NCBI GenBank assembly: GCA_046704785.1
Contig: JBJKRF010000120.1
Span: forward strand, 1-50,989
Direction: 5' to 3'
Origin: JBJKRF01 sp046704785
GTDB taxonomy: Bacteria; Chloroflexota; Anaerolineae; Anaerolineales; Villigracilaceae
DNA length: 50,989 nt
Below the pieces are notes generated by a model, which had not been told where the DNA came from, ran no database searches, and saw only the letters and a list, made by a program, of their open reading frames with translations. A program made the translations under genes and the position numbers. Position 1 is the first letter of the stretch. Each line of letters starts with the position of its first letter. Shown in pieces: positions 6,951-14,684 of this stretch.

Positions 6951-7808
6951 TTATTTACGGCGACGAAGTAGTTCATTCTTTAAGTCTTCACCTGAGGAAA
7001 ATTTCTTTTCGCCGGCGGTAATTGCAGCCACCCGCACGGCAAGGCGATCCTTGCGATCCATGACCTGCTCACGATCTTTGAGCGGGTAGAAGTAATCCAG
7101 CGATTGCTCGAGGCGCGTACGTACACGTTCTTCCAGCGCGCTTGCCACACCGCCATCGACCACCAACAGAAAGTCAGTGGGACCCAGGTGACCGAGGAAG
7201 TCCTCCTCGCCAGCAGAGTCGCGCATGGCATTGTGGATCATCAAGCTTACCGCCCGCATGACATCGTCTGACGCAACGAACCCGTAGTGTTCACGGAAAA
7301 AGTCAAGGTTATCCAACGTGACAAGCAACAGGCCCCAGGCGCTCTTCCCGCCAGCGCATTCGTTGAGTTTTTCGCCCACCAGTGTCCCTTCCGGCAGGCC
7401 TGTCACCGGATTAGTCAAAGTATCCTGGCTGGAACGCCGCAGGGAATTCCGCACACGTAAACGCAGTTCCTGAACGTCGAACGGTTTTGTGATGTAATCG
7501 TCCGCGCCCAGTTCCAGGCCATGCAAGCGGTCGGCGCGGTCGCGTTTTTCGGTCAGGAAAATAATCGGGATCGTATTGGTTTTGCGATCCGACCGTAAGC
7601 GTTTAGCCACTTCATAGCCGTCGATGTCTGGCAGACGGATATCGAGGATAATCAAATCGGGGCGGGCGGTGTTCGCAGCGCGGACACCATCTTCGCCCCA
7701 ATTGACGGTAAAGACTTCATATCCTTGGACGCGAAAATATGCGTTCAGCATATCCGCAACGTCCAGGTCATCTTCTACAATCAGGATTTTCGGTTTTGGA
7801 TCCGCCAC
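6951..7808 (-). CDS. Response regulator with degenerate GGDEF-like output domain
   Basis: 285 residues. The N-terminal receiver is intact: acidic VEDD at 11-14, phospho-acceptor D56 in ILDIRLPD, and the conserved Lys in ITKPFD (about 108). The C-terminal part (about 125-285) resembles a GGDEF domain by its opening NPVTGLPEG, but the active-site signature is replaced by GPTDF, so diguanylate cyclase activity is unlikely; a degenerate binding or scaffold domain is inferred. It starts with GTG, GAGG 6 nt upstream, 11 bp after the V4R gene. Position with roadblock and V4R genes suggests it is the output or control partner of that signalling set. Confidence 0.85.
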   Translation of the reverse strand: MADPKPKILIVEDDLDVADMLNAYFRVQGYEVFTVNWGEDGVRAANTARPDLIILDIRLPDIDGYEVAKRLRSDRKTNTIPIIFLTEKRDRADRLHGLELGADDYITKPFDVQELRLRVRNSLRRSSQDTLTNPVTGLPEGTLVGEKLNECAGGKSAWGLLLVTLDNLDFFREHYGFVASDDVMRAVSLMIHNAMRDSAGEEDFLGHLGPTDFLLVVDGGVASALEERVRTRLEQSLDYFYPLKDREQVMDRKDRLAVRVAAITAGEKKFSSGEDLKNELLRRRK

Positions 7809-7819
7809 GGCGCGCCTCG

Positions 7820-8455
7820 TCAGGCAATCGGTTCTTTCTGGATGATGAACTCACAAACTTCGTCACCCAGACCGACGCATTTGGACTCGTTAACGCGAAA
7901 CTCGTTTCCACCGGAGACCCATTTCAGGCCTTCCTGCAACAGCCCGACCGCAATGAAACAGACCGGCTTATCAACACCGGAACGGCCCCAACAAACCGGA
8001 CATTTATGAATGGTGTAAACGAACTCGTTTTCGCGCTCTTCAACTGTACTGTGCTGGTCGCTTACCTGGGAAAAAATCTTCGCCATGGCTGGGATGCCAA
8101 TGCGAAGCTTCGCCTGCAAAGGCAGGACTTTGAAAGCCAGGTCACCTACGCCAGCCAGCGCGCCAAAATTTCGCAGTGCATCAGCGAAAGTCGCACGCCC
8201 GGCGCGCAAGGCAAGGCCTCGACCTCCACGTGGACCATACATCTCTTCAAGCGCTACGTTGATCGAGGAGACATCGGCAAAATCGAACTGTTTATCGAGA
8301 TTGTCAGGGGGATAATTGTCAATATAAGTGCTCAAGCCAGCCAGGTTCAAAATGGCGTTCAATCCGTTCTTGCCCATCACCTCTTCGAGCGCCTTGATCA
8401 TAATCAGGCCAAACTTGTTTGGGTAGTACAGTCCTGCTTTCTGGATTGGACTCAT
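7820..8455 (-). CDS. V4R domain protein
   Basis: 211 residues. The C-terminal 70 or so residues form a V4R (4-vinyl reductase) small-molecule-binding domain, recognised by the KCPVCWGR segment, KPVCFIAVGLLQEGLKWVSG and the terminal ESKCVGLGDEVCEF block. Several cysteines line up with those of V4R proteins that bind metal or hydrophobic ligands. The N-terminal 130 residues are helical and resemble the heme/NO-binding-type partner region of other bacterial V4R sensors. GGAG is about 7 nt upstream of the ATG. It sits 13 bp after the roadblock gene and before a response regulator, so a cytoplasmic sensor role is inferred; the ligand is unknown. Confidence 0.85.
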   Translation of the reverse strand: MSPIQKAGLYYPNKFGLIMIKALEEVMGKNGLNAILNLAGLSTYIDNYPPDNLDKQFDFADVSSINVALEEMYGPRGGRGLALRAGRATFADALRNFGALAGVGDLAFKVLPLQAKLRIGIPAMAKIFSQVSDQHSTVEERENEFVYTIHKCPVCWGRSGVDKPVCFIAVGLLQEGLKWVSGGNEFRVNESKCVGLGDEVCEFIIQKEPIA

Positions 8456-8468
8456 AACGATCTCCGCC

Positions 8469-8840
8469 TTAGATAAGTTTCTCTAGGTCTTCAGTGGCCC
8501 GGCGCATATCCAGGAAAATAAGACCCAGTTTGGCCTGTTCACGTGCCAATGCAGTCAACACGGCCTCCTGCCCTACAGACATCAAAATGACGTACCCCTT
8601 CTCGCCTTTGATATAAACCTGTTCCAGCGAACCCCGGCCCAACTCTGTAGCGATCCGTTCGCCTAACGAAAGCATCGCAGCAGACATAGCCGACACCCGG
8701 TCTTCTTCCACACCCTGCGGTAACGCTGAAGCAATACTCAACCCATCGACACTAACAATAGCCGACGCTTCAATATCCGGGGAAGAGGCCTGTAACTCGC
8801 GCAGGCGATCCACCATTTGTTGAGTTCGTGACTTAGTCAA
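8469..8840 (-). CDS. Roadblock/LC7 domain protein (MglB-like)
   Basis: 123 residues, a single roadblock/LC7 domain: N-terminal helix, IEASAIVSVDGLSIASALP strand-turn-strand, a Ser/Ala-rich central helix (SAMSAAMLSLGERIATEL), then VYIKGEKGYVILMSVG. Such proteins dimerise and often act as activators or scaffolds for small Ras-like GTPases (as MglB does for MglA). No GTPase gene is in the window. It starts with TTG, supported by AGGAGGG ending 5-6 nt upstream. It is the first gene of the operon behind the palindromic promoter at 8901-8940. Confidence 0.88.
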   Translation of the reverse strand: MTKSRTQQMVDRLRELQASSPDIEASAIVSVDGLSIASALPQGVEEDRVSAMSAAMLSLGERIATELGRGSLEQVYIKGEKGYVILMSVGQEAVLTALAREQAKLGLIFLDMRRATEDLEKLI

Positions 8841-8900
8841 AACAGCCCTCCTAAAAAGGATGTTCCCTGCTCATTGATTGGATTGCCAGTAGTTCATAGG

Positions 8901-8932
8901 TTGTCGCCGCTAATTTAGCACAGCGGCGACAA
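8901..8932. promoter_or_regulatory. Palindromic operator candidate over the promoter
   Basis: TTGTCGCCGCT (8901-8911), 10-nt loop, AGCGGCGACAA (8922-8932): 11 of 11 bp match. There is no T tract on either side, so it is not an intrinsic terminator. One arm lies in the -35/-10 spacer and the other just past the -10, the placement of a repressor site or a 5'-UTR stem. Confidence 0.6.
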
Positions 8933-8940
8933 TGTGTCAA
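8912..8940 (-). promoter_or_regulatory. Promoter of the roadblock-V4R-regulator operon
   Basis: On the minus strand: perfect TTGACA (8935-8940), 17-bp spacer, TAAATT (8912-8917). The -10 hexamer lies in the loop of an 11-bp inverted repeat. Confidence 0.7.
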
Positions 8941-9089
8941 GCAACAACGACTTTGTTTATTATAGCATGAGACTTACAATAGATTTACACTTTGCAGTTA
9001 AGCAGGGTGTTTGCAAAGCCCAATTCACCAAGCCCACTTTGATATATCGACGGCTTGGAGATCGCCAACGAGAGAGGGACAAAAGCATG

Positions 9090-9095
9090 TATAAT
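9090..9095 (+). promoter_or_regulatory. Candidate -10 element of the L,D-transpeptidase gene
   Basis: TATAAT directly after TG, 17 nt before the ATG at 9113. No good -35 is visible at 16-18 bp. Confidence 0.45.
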
Positions 9096-9112
9096 TCGCA
9101 ACGGGTAAGCCT

Positions 9113-10279
9113 ATGAAGAAACTTTTTTATCTCGTTGTGATCTTGAGCCTATTCCTTACCACCGTACCGGCAAATAACATCGTCGCACAGGCCAGCCCGC
9201 CAGCAGAGGGAAATAGCGGTGCCGTGGTCTGTTCGCCGGACGTGTATCTCCAAGCGCCGGACGATTGTCTCCCCCTGGGGCCTTCTGAATATCTGACAGG
9301 CATGGCGCGCATGGGCATTCACTTACCCATCGAACCGCTGCCAGCTGTGAATCCAGACCCTTCGTTGAGTGACATTCCTTTTCTATACTACAAAGTCGAT
9401 AACACCACCGGAACAAGTTTTTATCCCAGCCTGGACGACGCCATGAACAAAGTGGGTGCCGATCGGACGCTGGCACGCGGCCACCTCCTTTACGTCACGT
9501 ATTCTTACGCTGAAAAAACCGACCACGGGACGTATTTCGCACTCCCTTCTGGCGAGTGGATGCCAGGAGACGGGTCACGCGTGGGCGTTGGCCCAATCTT
9601 CCAGGGGCTGGAGTTCCTGTCTACGCCGCAAAACGGCTTCGGGTGGGTCGTGACGGAAGCCGCGGTACGTTCCATCCCCAGCCTGGCGCTCAACGACGTG
9701 GTCGACACGCTCCAGCGTTACGATTTCGTCCAGGTCTATTCCAAACAAAACATCGAGGGCGTCGACTGGTATCTGATCGGGCCAAACCGATGGGTCCAGA
9801 CCCGTTTCATTGCGGCTGTGCTTCCCGACACAACCCCGCCGGCCGGTGTAAGCAACGGACGCTGGATCGATGTCAACCTGGAGACGCAGACGTTGAGCGT
9901 CTACGATAAGAATCAATTGGTGTTTGCGACCATGATCGCCAGCGGCGTGGAACCTTTCTGGACTCGCCCCGGGCTCTTCCAAATTTACGAAAAGAAAGAT
10001 ACCGAGACGATGAGCGGCGCGTTCGAGGCCGACCGATCGGACTATTATTACCTCGAAGACGTGCCCTGGACGATGTATTTCGACAAAGCGCGCGCGCTCC
10101 ACGGCGCTTACTGGAATCCTATTCTTGGGTATCCACAGTCGCATGGCTGCGTGAACATGTCGATCGGAGATGCGCACTGGCTATACAATTGGGCGCATGT
10201 CGGCGACTGGGTGTACGTGCATGACCCATCGGGCAAGACGCCGACCGATCCGGCCATCTATGGAGATGGCGGCGCGTAA
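9113..10279 (+). CDS. Secreted L,D-transpeptidase (YkuD domain)
   Basis: 388 residues with an N-terminal signal peptide (MKKLF..., hydrophobic to about residue 24, cleavage near AQA). The middle (about 200-240) looks like an SH3-type module. The YkuD domain (about 250-380) opens with WIDVNLETQTLSVYD and carries the active site: HGAYW, then SHGCVN with the nucleophilic Cys near 346. Such enzymes cross-link peptidoglycan 3-3 or attach wall proteins, outside the membrane. The N-terminal 200 residues are not recognised. It is a single gene ending at a strong bidirectional terminator. Confidence 0.92.
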   Translation: MKKLFYLVVILSLFLTTVPANNIVAQASPPAEGNSGAVVCSPDVYLQAPDDCLPLGPSEYLTGMARMGIHLPIEPLPAVNPDPSLSDIPFLYYKVDNTTGTSFYPSLDDAMNKVGADRTLARGHLLYVTYSYAEKTDHGTYFALPSGEWMPGDGSRVGVGPIFQGLEFLSTPQNGFGWVVTEAAVRSIPSLALNDVVDTLQRYDFVQVYSKQNIEGVDWYLIGPNRWVQTRFIAAVLPDTTPPAGVSNGRWIDVNLETQTLSVYDKNQLVFATMIASGVEPFWTRPGLFQIYEKKDTETMSGAFEADRSDYYYLEDVPWTMYFDKARALHGAYWNPILGYPQSHGCVNMSIGDAHWLYNWAHVGDWVYVHDPSGKTPTDPAIYGDGGA

Positions 10280-10308
10280 AGGGCCGATTCGAGCTATTCT
10301 ATTACGCA

Positions 10309-10343
10309 GCGCAAAAAGAGTCCCGACGGGACTCTTTTTGCGC
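10309..10343. terminator. Bidirectional terminator between convergent genes
   Basis: 16-bp perfect stem GCGCAAAAAGAGTCCC (10309-10324) with its complement at 10328-10343, 3-nt loop. A5/T5 tracts within the arms serve both strands. It separates the L,D-transpeptidase gene from the convergent DNRLRE gene. Confidence 0.85.
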
Positions 10344-10366
10344 ATACAGACCTGACGAGGCACTAC

Positions 10367-11443
10367 CTACGGAGACGTGGAAACATTCAGGAGCGGGGGC
10401 CGCGAGGCAGGGTCTTCATTGGCGGACAAGACAACCTGGGCGCCGCTCGGCCCAACGGCAATCAGAATCAGGCCATCGTTGGTGCTGCCACCGTCATACC
10501 ACTCTTGTACCAGGGGCTGAACGTCCAAGGTAACGTAGCAATTTCCGGAGGGCTGGAAACTCAGCACAGGCGAAGACTTGAAATCGCCGCCAGCCTTGCT
10601 CCAGGGCTGCGAGGTGGAGGCGTCGTTCCAGGTGGCGCTTTGGTCCCAGGCAGAGGTCACCGGATGGATAAAGACCGTCACGCCTGCATCTGTCACCGAT
10701 TGGACGTAGAGATACAACTTGGCATCGGTGATGCCTGTGCCCGGCGAAGGCGTTACGTCGAATTTCAGCAGGACACGTTGGCTGTTGTCGCTCGAGGTGT
10801 TTAAATTCAGGATGGCTTCCGTCGTGTGGGTCAGATTGGGATGCGCAGACTCAATCCAGGTATCGAAGGTGGGATTCAGCCCGGAAGGCGAGGAAGCAGC
10901 GCAGGAGGGCGCCACCGGTGTAATCGTGGGCGTCAGGGTAACGGTCGATGTGGGCGTCCAGGAGGGCGCACGCGTTGACGTTTGAGTCGGCATTGCAGTC
11001 GGGGTTTTCGAGGGAGTCACCGCCGTCAGCGTAGGCGTGGCAGTGCGGACGGTGGGCGTGACCGTCGGGGTCTTGGTTCGGGTGGCCGTCGGCGTTCGCG
11101 TCACCGTCGGTGTAAAGGTCAACGTCGACAAATAAACAACAAATGTCTGCGTGGCAGCCAACGAGGGCAACTCCATCAAGGTCGCCTGCGGATTGCGGGT
11201 GGGAGGCGGAATGGGCGAGCGCGTCAGGACCGGCGTAAAACTGCCAACAGGTGTTGGAGAAGGCGTCGAAACTGCTGCGGGCGCGAACGGGCCGTGATTC
11301 CAGATGCCACCCAGCAACAGAAAACTGAGTAAAAATCCGGCAAATACAGCCCCCCCAACAAGCAGAAAAATCGATAGAATAACAAAGTCCCCCGAAATTC
11401 CCGGCACGGATGCTGGCTTGTGCTCAATGCGATCGTTTCCCAT
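10367..11443 (-). CDS. Membrane-anchored surface protein: Thr/Pro stalk plus DNRLRE-type domain
   Basis: About 358 residues. A short N-terminus is followed by one strong membrane segment (about 20-47, VILSIFLLVGGAVFAGFLL), then about 130 residues rich in Thr, Pro and Ser with TPT/TRT repeats, a stalk commonly seen in Anaerolineae surface proteins. The C-terminal 160 residues fit the DNRLRE beta-sandwich: DTWIESAHPN, RVLLKFDV, AKLYLYVQ, WDQSATWNDAS, and a late VQPLVQEWYDGGSTNDGLIL. It is probably exposed outside the cell on the stalk, with a carbohydrate or adhesion role guessed from the fold. The ATG at 11443 (AGGCAGG upstream) is preferred over the longer frame from 11506. Confidence 0.75.
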   Translation of the reverse strand: MGNDRIEHKPASVPGISGDFVILSIFLLVGGAVFAGFLLSFLLLGGIWNHGPFAPAAVSTPSPTPVGSFTPVLTRSPIPPPTRNPQATLMELPSLAATQTFVVYLSTLTFTPTVTRTPTATRTKTPTVTPTVRTATPTLTAVTPSKTPTAMPTQTSTRAPSWTPTSTVTLTPTITPVAPSCAASSPSGLNPTFDTWIESAHPNLTHTTEAILNLNTSSDNSQRVLLKFDVTPSPGTGITDAKLYLYVQSVTDAGVTVFIHPVTSAWDQSATWNDASTSQPWSKAGGDFKSSPVLSFQPSGNCYVTLDVQPLVQEWYDGGSTNDGLILIAVGPSGAQVVLSANEDPASRPPLLNVSTSP

Positions 11444-11725
11444 ATAGCCTGCCTCTCGTTCAGCGATGAGGCTCCGGGAGTCATGAGCAGCAGATTGAAC
11501 CCACAAAGGCGCAGGGCCACAAAACAGTATGCCCCTTCACCCCGCCACGCAGAATCCCGAAAAGGCCTCAACGATTCTATTGTACACGTTTTACCCACAG
11601 GCGCATCAGCATTCCACCACGGGGATGAAAAGCTTTACGGTTCTTTAGGATTTCCCACGGTAAGTGGGGTTATGGGGGTGTGGGCGGCGCCTTCCAAAAC
11701 CAAATATTTATGATATTTATCTATA
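11444..11725. other. Divergent intergenic region, no gene seen
   Basis: This holds the 5' flank of the DNRLRE gene and, from about 11695, an AT-rich tract upstream of the sufR promoter that could act as an UP element. ORFs here lack coding character. Confidence 0.5.
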
Positions 11726-11728
11726 ATA

Positions 11729-11757
11729 TTGACAAAGCGTATCGAGACTGATATACT
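11729..11757 (+). promoter_or_regulatory. Strong promoter of the sufR-like operon
   Basis: Perfect TTGACA (11729-11734), 17-bp spacer, TATACT (11752-11757), preceded by an AT-rich tract (11701-11728). Start predicted near 11764, leaving about 60 nt of leader. Confidence 0.8.
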
Positions 11758-11825
11758 CCAAATTGGGTGTATGGCTCGTTCCTGCTCCGGGTGCCCAACC
11801 GGATGCGACTGAGAGTTGTGAAAGT

Positions 11826-12458
11826 ATGAAAAGCACACGTGACCGGATTTTGCGTACCCTTCTGCAGCATCCCCGCTCGACAATCAACGAACTCGCAAAC
11901 GCTGTGGAAATCAACCCCATCTCGGTTCGCCATCATTTGACCAATTTACAGGTCGAAGGACTGGTGACCGCCGAAGAAGAGCGCCACGGCGTCGGACGTC
12001 CGCGCTTGGTCTACTTTTTGACCGAAGACGGCCTGGAACGCTTCCCCACACGCTATTTACGCCTGACGACCCGCCTGCTGGATCAGATCAAGGAAAAGCT
12101 GCCGCAACCCGTCGTCGGCGAACTCTTCAGGCAGGTCGCCACCGAACTGGCCGCGGAACACGAGACACACCTGAAAGGCCTGAACGTCGAACAGCGCCTC
12201 AACGTACTGAAAGATTTGCTCGCCGAAGAAGGCTTCGTAGTCGAATGGGAAAAGAAGGGCCAGGAATATTTCATCCACGAGATTACCTGTCCCTACTTGC
12301 AGGTCGGCCAGAGTCATCCCGAAGTTTGTACCGTCGACCAGACCCTGATCTCGAAAATGTTAGCCGTCCCGGCAGAAAAAGTGCAGTGCATCTTGAGCGG
12401 CGCGGCGCATTGCACCTATGTCGTACAGAACACTACGGAGAAAGCATCAGTTCAATAA
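11826..12458 (+). CDS. sufR: SufR-like iron-sulfur transcriptional regulator (DeoR/ArsR-type HTH)
   Basis: 210 residues. A winged helix-turn-helix occupies about 1-70 (RILRTLLQHPRSTINELA, then ISVRHHLTNLQVEGLV and GRPRLVYFLT). The C-terminal part carries C155, C168, C188 and C196 in CPYLQVGQSHPEVC...CILSGAAHC, the sort of cluster that SufR proteins use to hold an Fe-S cluster and sense iron-sulfur status. Cysteine spacing here is C-x12-C-x19-C-x7-C. The ATG at 11826 is preferred because the predicted transcript begins near 11764 and residues before it are not family-like. It is followed at 50 bp by a MIP18-family gene, which supports a role in Fe-S biogenesis control. The target operon (sufBCD) is not in the window. 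Confidence 0.8.
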   Translation: MKSTRDRILRTLLQHPRSTINELANAVEINPISVRHHLTNLQVEGLVTAEEERHGVGRPRLVYFLTEDGLERFPTRYLRLTTRLLDQIKEKLPQPVVGELFRQVATELAAEHETHLKGLNVEQRLNVLKDLLAEEGFVVEWEKKGQEYFIHEITCPYLQVGQSHPEVCTVDQTLISKMLAVPAEKVQCILSGAAHCTYVVQNTTEKASVQ

Positions 12459-12508
12459 GTGAGGGAACCTGTCCCCAATTTATTGAAATGGTAATGGGAG
12501 AAAATACA

Positions 12509-12856
12509 ATGAGTGAAGAAACTCAAATGGAACTTCATTGGATGATCGACGATACCCACCCCGACCTGGTACAACCCCTGCGCGACAAACTCGCCGAGGT
12601 CGTTGACCCTGAAATTGGTTTGAACATCATCCAACTTGGACTGATCCGCGACGTAGCCATCGAAGACAATGTCGCACGCATGAAAATGATCCTGACCACC
12701 CCCTTCTGCCCCTACGGCCCGGCCATGGTCGATGTGACCCGCCAGAAAGCGCAGGAAGGCCTGAGCATGCCCGTGGCCATCGAAATGGGCATGGAAGTCT
12801 GGGATTTCTCGATGATGGAGGATCCCTCCGCGCTGGACTGGGGACTCTACGCCTGA
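12509..12856 (+). CDS. MIP18/DUF59 family iron-sulfur assembly protein
   Basis: 115 residues, single DUF59 domain: VVDPEIGLNIIQLGLIRDV (about 31-49) and TTPFCPYG with the conserved Cys67. Bacterial relatives (SufT, the PaaD N-terminal domain) help mature Fe-S proteins. GGGAGA lies 8 nt upstream of the ATG at 12509. An upstream in-frame extension overlapping sufR was rejected. Transcribed with the sufR-like gene and closed by a strong terminator. Confidence 0.88.
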   Translation: MSEETQMELHWMIDDTHPDLVQPLRDKLAEVVDPEIGLNIIQLGLIRDVAIEDNVARMKMILTTPFCPYGPAMVDVTRQKAQEGLSMPVAIEMGMEVWDFSMMEDPSALDWGLYA

Positions 12857-12880
12857 GACCAGCCTGCAAGCGAAAACGAA

Positions 12881-12918
12881 CACCCTGCGGATTCACATCC
12901 CCCGCAGGGTGTTTTTTT
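12881..12918 (+). terminator. Intrinsic terminator after the DUF59 gene
   Basis: Stem CACCCTGCGG (12881-12890)/CCGCAGGGTG (12902-12911), 11-nt loop, then seven T. Confidence 0.9.
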
Positions 12919-12978
12919 GTCATTCAGACGGTTTCACCGCGCCGGCAGCCTGACCCGTCGCTGCAGAACGTCGAGGCT

Positions 12979-14613
12979 TCAAAAACCCGACATCACATCG
13001 CCAATCGCCTCGACAACATCTCCCGCCAGGACGGAAGCCTCGGAGCCGATTTTCTCGGCAGCATAGAGACCCGCCTGCGCATGGATCCAGGCTGCGGCTA
13101 CCGCCGCCTCGTAAGCTGCCACGCCCTGGGCGCGCAACCCGGCGACCAGCCCGGCAAGCACATCTCCGGTGCCGGCGCGCGCCAGCGCCGACGAAGCCAC
13201 CGGAATCAGTGTAGCGCGTCCGTCCGGCGCGGCGATCACCGTAAATGCGCCTTTGAGCACCACGACGTGTCCCCATTCGGCGGCATACTGCAAAGCAACC
13301 GCCATGCGGTCTTGCTGAATCTCATCCTTTGTCAGGCCTGTCAAAACGGCCATCTCGCCCGGGTGCGGTGTGAGAACCGACTCGCCCGGCAGCAATTGTG
13401 GCCAGCCCTCGATCTTTGCCAAGAGCTTCAGACCATCGGCATCTGCCACCATAGGCGGCAACTTGACATCCTGAGCCGAACCATCCTTTGTCGATTCGGC
13501 GTGCACAAAACCGATGTGCGCCGTCACACGATTCGCCGCGATCTTTTTCACCAACAAGTTTTCGACAAACTCTTGGGTCGCATCTTCCATGCCGAAGCCG
13601 GGACCGATCAACAAAGCGGTAGCCCGGTCGAGGTTCTTGACCAACACGTCTACAGCGGAGGCGGCGATCACGCCCATCTCTTGCGGCAAAATGATCCAGG
13701 TCGCCTCGGGGAAATGTCCGGCCAGAGCCGCCTGCACTTGCCCCGGCACCGCCATTTGCACAAGGCCGGCGCCAATGCGATAAGCGGCCCGTCCGGCGAG
13801 CAAGGCAGCCCCGGTGTAATTCACCGAACCGGCAGCGATCAGCAGTGTGCCGAAGGTGCCTTTGTGCGCATCCGGCGGGCGCGCGGGAAGAATCTCCTCC
13901 ACCAACTCCTCGTCGGCCACATCGCGCTTCAAGGCGCTCCACGCTTTGATCTTCTTTGTCAGCCCAATGTCCACTATGCGCAGTTCGCCTACCATCTCGA
14001 AAGCCGGGAACTCCACAAGCCCCTGTTTGACCGCTGCTATCGAAACCGTCAGGCTGGCAGGGACAACCTCGGGCGCCGTCTCGCCACTATCACAGTCGAC
14101 CCCGGACGGGCAGTCCACGGCGACGACATACGGCGGCCAGGGCAATTCGCCCAGGGCTTTGTTCGTGGCAGCCAGCACGCTGGCGACGTTTTCCCGCAAA
14201 GGCAGCTTGACGCCCGTTCCCAGCAAACCGTCTACGACTACGTCTACAGTGCCCAGAAAGGCCGCCAGACGGTCGAAACCGGGGTCGTCGGCATCACAAC
14301 TGACCTCACCGCCTTCCTTCTTCAAGCGCTCCACCAGCGGATCGCCGTCAGGTTGGCGTCCGACCAGATAGGCGCGCGCACGCCAGCCGTTTGCGGCCAG
14401 GCGGGTCAGGGCAACCAGCGTATCGCCGCCGTTATTGCCCGATCCGACCAATCCCAGCACGCCGCGCTCCTGCTCATCTGCGCTGTATGGGAGCATCAGA
14501 ATCTCACGCGCCAGGCCGTCGCCGGCCTTTTCCATCATCTTTGCATACGTCAGGCCGGCAGCATCCGCTTCCTGCTCGATCACACGCATTTCAGTAACAG
14601 ATACAAGTTTCAT
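12979..14613 (-). CDS. nnr: Bifunctional NAD(P)H-hydrate epimerase / ADP-dependent NAD(P)H-hydrate dehydratase
   Basis: About 544 residues, the usual size of the fused metabolite-repair enzyme. The N-terminal YjeF-type domain (about 1-225) epimerises damaged NAD(P)HX: LVGSGNNGGDTLV, VVDGLLGTGVKLPLR and VAVDCPSGVDCDSG are visible. The C-terminal ribokinase-like domain (about 230-544) dehydrates the S-form using ADP: TLLIAAGSVNYTGAALLAGRAAYR, LLIGPGFGM, LTPHPGEMAVLTGL, VVLKGAFTVIAAPDG, and ARAGTGDVLAGLVAGL. The internal ATG at 14613 with GGAGAG 5 nt upstream is chosen over the ATG at 14625. Confidence 0.95.
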   Translation of the reverse strand: MKLVSVTEMRVIEQEADAAGLTYAKMMEKAGDGLAREILMLPYSADEQERGVLGLVGSGNNGGDTLVALTRLAANGWRARAYLVGRQPDGDPLVERLKKEGGEVSCDADDPGFDRLAAFLGTVDVVVDGLLGTGVKLPLRENVASVLAATNKALGELPWPPYVVAVDCPSGVDCDSGETAPEVVPASLTVSIAAVKQGLVEFPAFEMVGELRIVDIGLTKKIKAWSALKRDVADEELVEEILPARPPDAHKGTFGTLLIAAGSVNYTGAALLAGRAAYRIGAGLVQMAVPGQVQAALAGHFPEATWIILPQEMGVIAASAVDVLVKNLDRATALLIGPGFGMEDATQEFVENLLVKKIAANRVTAHIGFVHAESTKDGSAQDVKLPPMVADADGLKLLAKIEGWPQLLPGESVLTPHPGEMAVLTGLTKDEIQQDRMAVALQYAAEWGHVVVLKGAFTVIAAPDGRATLIPVASSALARAGTGDVLAGLVAGLRAQGVAAYEAAVAAAWIHAQAGLYAAEKIGSEASVLAGDVVEAIGDVMSGF

Positions 14614-14675
14614 CGTTCTCTCCATAAGAAATGAAACGAACGGCTTCGATAATCTAATCGTCCATTACCGATTGC

Positions 14676-14684
14676 ATTCTACCA
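14676..14684 (-). promoter_or_regulatory. Candidate extended -10 of the nnr gene
   Basis: Minus-strand TGGTAGAAT (extended -10 form) lies about 60 nt upstream of the nnr ATG and abuts the MFS gene stop. No clear -35. Confidence 0.35.

Noticed and set aside
8901..8932. Palindrome read as an intrinsic terminator
   Set aside because: No T tract follows on either strand and it overlaps a near-consensus promoter.
13081..14634. Long plus-strand ORF of 517 codons opposite nnr
   Set aside because: It is the antisense shadow of a clear bifunctional NAD(P)HX-repair gene; its translation is Arg/Gln/His-rich without domain motifs.
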